The position numbers were made by a program, and so were the translations under genes. The notes beneath the pieces are model-generated. The model had not been told where the DNA came from. It worked only from the letters and a program-made list of their open reading frames with translations, and ran no database searches. From positions 1-11,030 of the forward strand of contig JBHIFB010000112.1 in assembly GCA_046760905.1 (NCBI GenBank): a stretch of 11,030 nucleotides of DNA, given 5' to 3'. This document shows, piece after piece, positions 6,662 to 11,030 of the stretch (the stretch's first letter is position 1; each line of letters opens with the position of its first letter). Source of the DNA: JBHIFB01 sp046760905. GTDB taxonomy: Bacteria > Gemmatimonadota > CAZMKB01.

Positions 6662-6690
6662 TTGACATTGTCACATGGGCGTGGTAGAAT
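6662..6690 (+). promoter_or_regulatory. Sigma70-type promoter of the phosphatase gene
   Basis: TTGACA (6662-6667), 17 bases, then TAGAAT (6685-6690). Transcription should start near 6697, leaving a leader of about 185 bases before the ATG at 6882. The leader holds one small perfect hairpin (GAGAGT 6745-6750 with ACTCTC 6756-6761) and no riboswitch that I recognise. The stretch 6575-6661 shows nothing else. The promoter shares GACTTGACATT and GGTAGAAT with the mpa promoter. Confidence 0.75.
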
Positions 6691-6881
6691 AATTTTCGAA
6701 GAGAGGTTTTCAAAGTAACAGGGAGAAGAAACGATCCAGATTTCGAGAGTCCTAAACTCTCTCATCTCACCTCTTCACTTAAAGTACCTTCTTCTTTGAC
6801 GATTGTAAGAACAGAAATATCCGTACACACACCATTTGTCCTCTCTCTTAAAGACATCACACTCTTCACAAAGGAGGAGAA

Positions 6882-7946
6882 ATGGACTCCAGCAGGAAAA
6901 GGACCGGTCTTTTCACCCTCACAGTAGCTTTTCTCGCTCTAAGCCTCGCTGGGCCAATTGCAGCGCAAGACTATGACACCGAAAACGTGATCCTCGTGAG
7001 CGTTGATGGGATACGATGCCTTGAAGCGTTCGAGTTCGATACCGGAGATGCCGCCCACCCTTATATTCCCTTCATCTATGACAGCCTAGCGACTTGGGGC
7101 ACAGTCTTCATGGAGATGTACAACGACGTCTGTACCTTTACCTCACCCGGGCATGCGACGATGCTCACCGGAGCCTGGCAAATGTCTCCCAATTACAATT
7201 ACTTTGGAGAAACCTTCCAGACTCTTGCCTGGGAGCCTACAATCTTCGAGTATACGCAGAAAGATCTTGGTTTCGATCCAACTGATACATGGTGCATCGT
7301 GGGAAAGACAAACTGTCTCGAGACCAACTATAGCATTCACCCCGAGTATGGTGAGGACTATGGAGCCTTCCTTGTCCAGGTGCCCACTTCGGTTAATGTA
7401 CCAGAGGACTGTACTGACTTCGAAAGCATTCCTGACTATGATGCCCAGACTGTTGATGCACTACTGGATACTCTCGACTCTAAAGCCCCTGCACTCGTCT
7501 TCGTGAACCTACGATCAGTTGATGAGGCAGCCCACTTAGCAAATCAAGGCAAAAAGGACTTTGACTATGATGTCTACATCGAGGCGATAAGACGTGCGGA
7601 CAGACAGGTGGCGAGGATATGGCATTACATATTCAGCGACCCAGATTATGAAGATATTACCACCCTCATCGTGACGACCGATCATGGGCGCCACGAGATT
7701 GCCAGGGATACTCTTGGCTTCACAAACCATGGTGGCATCTGCCATGGCTGTCGGCATGTGATGTGTGTTGTGGTGGGGCCTGATACACCAGATAGCACAG
7801 AGGTTTCCCGGCGTACCCTCCAGGTGGACATCGCCCCCACCATAATGGAACTGCTTGGTGGGGATGGAGGGATTGCACGCTATGCGGAAGGTCAGGTCCT
7901 GAGTGAAGCCATCGACGGTTACAGTGAGTTAGACCGTCTCATCTAG
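6882..7946 (+). CDS. Secreted alkaline-phosphatase / nucleotide pyrophosphatase-type phosphodiesterase
   Basis: A 354-residue exported metal-dependent hydrolase of the alkaline phosphatase superfamily (nucleotide pyrophosphatase/phosphodiesterase type). A signal peptide covers about 1-28 (basic SSRKR, hydrophobic core, cleavage near PIAA-Q). Zinc-site residues appear in the right order: D42 in SVDGIR, the probable nucleophile T87 in TSPGHATMLTG, D214 and H218 in SVDEAAH, D267-H268 in TTDHGRH, and H283 in TNHGG. The substrate cannot be named; phosphate diesters or monoesters are typical. The ATG at 6882 follows an AGGAGGA ribosome site at 6873-6879. The gene ends at a single TAG, after which the same frame runs on for 380 codons as a beta-propeller, so this may be the first domain of a larger protein. 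Cys-rich GICHGC (285-290) is unusual for the family. Confidence 0.85.
   Translation: MDSSRKRTGLFTLTVAFLALSLAGPIAAQDYDTENVILVSVDGIRCLEAFEFDTGDAAHPYIPFIYDSLATWGTVFMEMYNDVCTFTSPGHATMLTGAWQMSPNYNYFGETFQTLAWEPTIFEYTQKDLGFDPTDTWCIVGKTNCLETNYSIHPEYGEDYGAFLVQVPTSVNVPEDCTDFESIPDYDAQTVDALLDTLDSKAPALVFVNLRSVDEAAHLANQGKKDFDYDVYIEAIRRADRQVARIWHYIFSDPDYEDITTLIVTTDHGRHEIARDTLGFTNHGGICHGCRHVMCVVVGPDTPDSTEVSRRTLQVDIAPTIMELLGGDGGIARYAEGQVLSEAIDGYSELDRLI
7944..7946 (+). other. In-frame TAG between phosphatase and propeller domains
   Basis: Codon 355 of the frame opening at 6882 is TAG, in context LDRLI-stop-TDPACDVHV. The next in-frame stop is the TGA at 9084-9086. No shift of frame is needed to join the two parts. 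The complete bacterial genes whose stops can be read here (mpa, the transposase, the propeller) all end in TGA. It may be a recent nonsense mutation, a sequencing error, a read-through site or, least likely, a recoded amber codon. Confidence 0.7.
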
Positions 7947-7973
7947 ACAGATCCTGCATGCGACGTCCACGTT

Positions 7974-9086
7974 GTGGGTCAGGACACTATGGTTGCTATT
8001 GTCTGGTCTGAGAACTATACCGGGCAAAACCAGATCTGGTGTACAACATCCACAGATCATGGAGCTTCATTCAGTGACACCGTTCAGATCAGTGACAGTC
8101 CCATTGGTGCGATCCAACCGGATGTAGCCATCAGTGACAGCGGAGTTCATGTTGTGTGGATGGACTTTCAGCTTGAAGATCCTGAAGATACAACTACCTA
8201 CGACAGTTGGCATCTCTTCTACAAAAGGGATTCGGACTTCGACAATGTTTGGGACGATGAAGATTCAACAACGTTCGTCGATTTCGGCCCGAATGTTATG
8301 GAGTCAACCTATAACGATTATATGTGGGAGCCCTCCATCCTTGCTGAGTCGAGAGGCGGCATGGTCGTAGTGTCTATGCAACCGAGCGTGGTTGGGACAC
8401 GTATCTCCATAGACGGTGGCAAGAGCTGGAGCGATGGTGTGCTAATCCGTGGAGAGCGTAAACGGCCTGTTAATGTGGACTGCTCTCGTCTTGGTAACAA
8501 TGCGGGTGTAACATGGTGCGACCAAACGGACACGTTGAATGCTGCCAGTCATAATTGGGAGGTTTTCTATGCTAGCAGCGACAGTATAGGAAAGAACAAC
8601 TGGCCCATTTTCAAGCGTCTTTCCTCTGACACTTCTTACTCCATACAGCCTACAATTGACTCAGATGCTGACAAGAAGGTCTATGTTGCATGGGCTGACA
8701 ATTTAACTGGAGTTTTCAGGATATTTTTCAGGAAGGGTTACAACATGGGGCGAGTGTGGTCTCAGACGAGCATCATTCCCGCGCCCTTGGGGACTGGGGC
8801 TGGGGGCGCATGGCAGCCTGATCTTGTGTGGGATCGAATGACCATCAATGACGCGCACCTCGTCTGGGTCGATTACACTGAAGAAGGCCGGGGAAGGCTT
8901 TACTACAGCTTCTATGACGGAGCGAACTGGGATGAGCCCGACACCGCGTCGGTTCCTCCGCCTGATGGGTCTGTATTTCGACCTGACTTTGCCATTGATG
9001 ATGATGGGAACACCTTCGTTGTCTGGACGGATGTAACTGATAGCACAAGCATTGTGAAATCGGATCAAGACCCCAGCAACCCGTGA
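7974..9086 (+). CDS. Asp-box (sialidase-like) beta-propeller protein or domain
   Basis: The frame is open from 7947 and its first usable start is the GTG at 7974 (370 codons), which lacks a ribosome site and cuts into the first beta strand (CDVHVVGQDTMVAIVW). Two Asp-boxes are visible, STDHGASF (about residues 26-33) and SIDGGKSW. Recurrent blade-end tryptophan motifs (AIVWSE, HVVWMD, GVTWCD, YVAWAD, HLVWVD, FVVWTD) indicate six or seven blades. Such folds occur in sialidases and in many secreted binding proteins; catalytic sialidase arginines were not recognised, so an enzymatic role is not claimed. It has no signal peptide of its own. This, the missing start signals and the shared frame suggest it is the C-terminal domain of the preceding secreted phosphatase, separated by one TAG. 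If translated alone it would stay in the cytoplasm, which is odd for this fold. Confidence 0.75.
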   Translation: MGQDTMVAIVWSENYTGQNQIWCTTSTDHGASFSDTVQISDSPIGAIQPDVAISDSGVHVVWMDFQLEDPEDTTTYDSWHLFYKRDSDFDNVWDDEDSTTFVDFGPNVMESTYNDYMWEPSILAESRGGMVVVSMQPSVVGTRISIDGGKSWSDGVLIRGERKRPVNVDCSRLGNNAGVTWCDQTDTLNAASHNWEVFYASSDSIGKNNWPIFKRLSSDTSYSIQPTIDSDADKKVYVAWADNLTGVFRIFFRKGYNMGRVWSQTSIIPAPLGTGAGGAWQPDLVWDRMTINDAHLVWVDYTEEGRGRLYYSFYDGANWDEPDTASVPPPDGSVFRPDFAIDDDGNTFVVWTDVTDSTSIVKSDQDPSNP

Positions 9087-9262
9087 TACACACGTAATAC
9101 CCGGGCTTCAGCCGGGAAAGGATCGTGAGGAAGGGTATGGAGGCAGTCAATTATCCGAGCCGGGCTCCTTCAGTTTGGGCTCTCTTAGTCTTGCTGTCAC
9201 CTATGCGTGACCCTGGAAGCCGATGGGGTTTCTGAAGGCCAGAATAAGGTTTTTCACAACGA
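9087..9262 (+). other. Intergenic stretch with a weak hairpin
   Basis: A short stem CCCGG/CCGGG (9100-9104 with 9112-9116, 7-base loop) follows the propeller stop by 13 bases but has no T-run, so it is at most a poor terminator. A second possible pairing, GAGCC with GGGCTC around 9156-9182, is followed by TCTTAGTCTT. A 32-codon frame at 9137-9235 with a purine-rich upstream stretch is not supported by anything else. No RNA gene was recognised. Confidence 0.3.
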
Positions 9263-9291
9263 TTGACCTAGGATGAGAAATGAGGTATAAT
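9263..9291 (+). promoter_or_regulatory. Sigma70-type promoter immediately before the SBBP gene
   Basis: TTGACC (9263-9268), 17 bases, then a perfect TATAAT (9286-9291). The predicted start of transcription, about 9298, falls on the first possible start codons (ATG at 9296 and 9299). The mRNA would be leaderless, or translation would begin at the ATG at 9326. GAGGT at 9282-9286 could instead act as a ribosome site for 9296 on a longer transcript. Confidence 0.65.
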
Positions 9292-9295
9292 CATC

Positions 9296-11030
9296 ATGAT
9301 GAGTGCTGAATCGTTGAAACTTTCCATGAAAGTGGCCATTACGAGTATGTGTTTATCGTTCCTTGTCTTTCCCCTTTTACTCGTTATTCATTCCCTGGCT
9401 TTTTGCCAGGTGGAGGAGGCATGGAGTGTTCATTATGACAGCCCGTATGACAACGACAATGGTGGTCATGATTGGCCCTACGATATTGCAGTTGACGAAT
9501 CCGGCAATATCTATGTGACCGGATGGAGTCCGGGGAGATATTTTCCCTCCACATGGGAACACGATTTTCTGACGATCAAGTACGATCCCGAGGGAAATGA
9601 ATTGTGGGTTGCCCGCTACGAATGGGGAGGTCACGATGGAGCGAAAGCAATCGCCCTCGATCCTGAAGCTAATGTGTATGTGACGGGATTCAGCGAATAT
9701 ATGCCCTATGCCCATGACTATCTCACCATAAAGTATGACACTGATGGCAATGAGTTGTGGTCTGCACGCTGGCAGGGAGAAGCTGTGGATGGGCCCAAAG
9801 ATATAGTTGTTGACGATCTAGGAAATGTGTATGTGACCGGTTGGACTGAGAGTTTCGGAACGGGGAGCGATTATCTTACCATCAAATACGACACGAACGG
9901 CAATGAGCTCTGGACCGCTCGATATGATGGAGGGACAGAGGGTTATTCTGCTTCTCCCAATGACATTGCGATCGATTCACAGGGCAACGTCTATGTGACG
10001 GGAACAAGCTCTGGGTTTGGTACCGGTGCAGACTACGTAACGATCAAGTACGACACAGACGGGAACGAACTCTGGTTGGTACGCTACAATGGACCGTACA
10101 GTGGCTTAGATGCAGCTGTCGCTGTTGCCGTAGACAAAGTAGGTAATGTCTATGTGACGGGACGAGGTGAAGTCAAGTACAGTGTCGACCATTACATAAC
10201 TGTAAAATACGATACGCATGGTAATGAATTATGGGTCGCACAATACTGTGGTCCTTATGATGGTGGGGGAAACTTTCCCGAAGCTATGACCATAGATGTA
10301 TCTGGTAATGTCTATGTCACCGGTGAGAGTTATGGGATTGATACTTTTAGAGATTATGCTACAGTCAAGTATGACACTGATGGTAATGAAATATGGGCGG
10401 CACGTTACGATCAAGCTGGTTTCCGTGACCACCCACGTGATATTGCCGTCGATATAGACGGCAGTGTTGTTGTGACAGGATCGAGTTACTATGGAGACCT
10501 CTATTACGAGGAAGATATCGTGACTGTTAAGTATGATGCTAACGGGAACGAGATCTGGCTTCAGAGCTTTGATGAGGTAGGAAGAGATGACATCGCAAAT
10601 GCGATTGCCCTTGACAGGGAAGGCAATGTCTGTGTGACCGGGTGGAGCACCACGGGTTGGCACAATGTATACACCACGATCAAGTATGTGCCCACGGTGT
10701 CCCTGGGATTCACGTGCCTCACTCCGTTTGTGAAGCGAGGCGGGTCGCTCCAATACGAGGCCACCCTAGCGAATAATACCTCTGAGTCCCAGGATTTCTG
10801 GGCGTGGCTGAAAGTGAAACTTCCCACCAGCGAGTGGTATGAAGACTATCTCCTGCCCCCGACACCTCTCACTCTGGATCCGGACGAGGAGAGGACATAT
10901 CCTGTTTTCCAGGATATTCCTCTCTCAGCACTTCTGGGAAGATACGAATACTGGGGCTACATCGGATCAGACACGCTTGCTGTCTGGGACTGCGACATGT
11001 TCCAGTTCTCGGTTTATTCTCACCCTCACC
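9296..11030 (+). CDS. Secreted SBBP-repeat beta-propeller protein, C-terminus beyond the window
   Basis: The frame is open for 578 codons to the window edge. A signal sequence is visible in residues 11-38 (MKVAITSMC, then a hydrophobic run ending LAFCQ). The cysteine has phenylalanine before it, so a lipoprotein site is doubtful. From about 9478 to 10690 there are eight repeats of 51-55 residues with the pattern GNxYVTG...DYxTIKYDxxGNELW, the SBBP (seven/eight-bladed propeller) signature. After residue 460 or so comes an Ig-like module (VSLGFTCLTPFVKRGGSLQ to CDMFQFSVYSHPH) that closely matches the fragment at 6326-6574, which predicts that about eight more residues and a stop lie just outside. 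Function is unknown; such proteins are surface or secreted and often bind other molecules. Start choice is ambiguous between 9296, 9299 and 9326. Confidence 0.85.
   Translation, partial: MMSAESLKLSMKVAITSMCLSFLVFPLLLVIHSLAFCQVEEAWSVHYDSPYDNDNGGHDWPYDIAVDESGNIYVTGWSPGRYFPSTWEHDFLTIKYDPEGNELWVARYEWGGHDGAKAIALDPEANVYVTGFSEYMPYAHDYLTIKYDTDGNELWSARWQGEAVDGPKDIVVDDLGNVYVTGWTESFGTGSDYLTIKYDTNGNELWTARYDGGTEGYSASPNDIAIDSQGNVYVTGTSSGFGTGADYVTIKYDTDGNELWLVRYNGPYSGLDAAVAVAVDKVGNVYVTGRGEVKYSVDHYITVKYDTHGNELWVAQYCGPYDGGGNFPEAMTIDVSGNVYVTGESYGIDTFRDYATVKYDTDGNEIWAARYDQAGFRDHPRDIAVDIDGSVVVTGSSYYGDLYYEEDIVTVKYDANGNEIWLQSFDEVGRDDIANAIALDREGNVCVTGWSTTGWHNVYTTIKYVPTVSLGFTCLTPFVKRGGSLQYEATLANNTSESQDFWAWLKVKLPTSEWYEDYLLPPTPLTLDPDEERTYPVFQDIPLSALLGRYEYWGYIGSDTLAVWDCDMFQFSVYSHPH
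9478..10690 (+). repeat. Eight tandem SBBP repeats inside the propeller gene
   Basis: The codons for the N-V/I-Y-V-T-G core begin near 9506, 9671, 9824, 9986, 10145, 10307, 10463 and 10625, so spacing is 153-165 bases. Units seven (GSVVVTG) and eight (GNVCVTG) are the most divergent. At DNA level the units are recognisably related but not identical, so this is an old protein repeat and not a recent tandem duplication. Confidence 0.85.
10805..11030 (+). repeat. Direct repeat of 6326-6551
   Basis: Aligned without gaps at an offset of 4479 bases. Positions 10805-10865 differ from 6326-6386 at 4 of 61 bases, and 10946-11030 differ from 6467-6551 at 1 of 85. The 80 bases between them are strongly diverged in both DNA and protein. 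It encodes the C-terminal module of the SBBP protein. Confidence 0.9.

Noticed and set aside
9100..9116. Rho-independent terminator after the propeller gene
   Set aside because: The stem is only 5 bp and is followed by AAAG, not a T-run.
9137..9235. A 32-codon frame with a purine-rich stretch upstream
   Set aside because: No similarity, weak hydrophobicity and no conservation evidence; short frames of this kind occur by chance.
9478..10690. Regular repeats of about 160 bases as a CRISPR or satellite array
   Set aside because: Repeats are degenerate, in coding frame and match the SBBP protein repeat; there are no short identical repeats with unique spacers.

Overview
The window reads as a bacterial chromosome fragment of roughly 50% GC from a lineage outside the well-studied phyla. 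The reasons are a Pup-proteasome operon (an ARC/Mpa-type ATPase followed by a Pup ligase/deamidase-family gene), secreted proteins built from SBBP and Asp-box beta-propellers, consensus sigma70-type promoters and Shine-Dalgarno sites. The SBBP protein's C-terminal domain resembles modules of uncultured candidate phyla such as Eisenbacteria-like or Zixibacteria-like groups. That placement is an inference; no marker gene here fixes the taxon.

Left part (1-2118, minus strand): a promoter at 2090-2118, a structured leader, a complete mpa/ARC ATPase gene, and 19 bases later the first 66 codons of a PafA/Dop-family enzyme that runs off the window. Together they would select pupylated proteins, unfold them and attach or remove Pup.

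Middle part (2119-6574): a mobile-element zone. An apparently intact IS91-type HUH transposase gene (2272-3648, minus) is followed to the right by gene debris: an AT-rich tail-fibre-like fragment, a plus-strand fragment of an NrfD-like membrane protein, and a long chimeric minus-strand reading frame. That frame joins the end of a decayed second IS91-type transposase, an AT-rich winged-helix-like piece and an HTH-GNAT piece. Next to the second transposase lies the 3' end of a gene paralogous to the one at the right edge. The layout fits repeated capture and loss of DNA by rolling-circle IS91-like elements.

Right part (6575-11030, plus strand): a consensus promoter drives a secreted alkaline-phosphatase/nucleotide-pyrophosphatase-type protein. 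After a single in-frame TAG the same frame continues as an Asp-box (sialidase-like) propeller with no start signals of its own. Then comes a secreted eight-repeat SBBP propeller protein, incomplete at the window edge, whose C-terminal domain is also found as the fragment at 6326-6574.

The most interesting points are the in-frame TAG joining two domains of an apparent single secreted protein, the Pup-proteasome operon in a probable non-actinobacterium, and the mosaic of captured fragments that stays open through several joins. No tRNA, rRNA or CRISPR array was seen.
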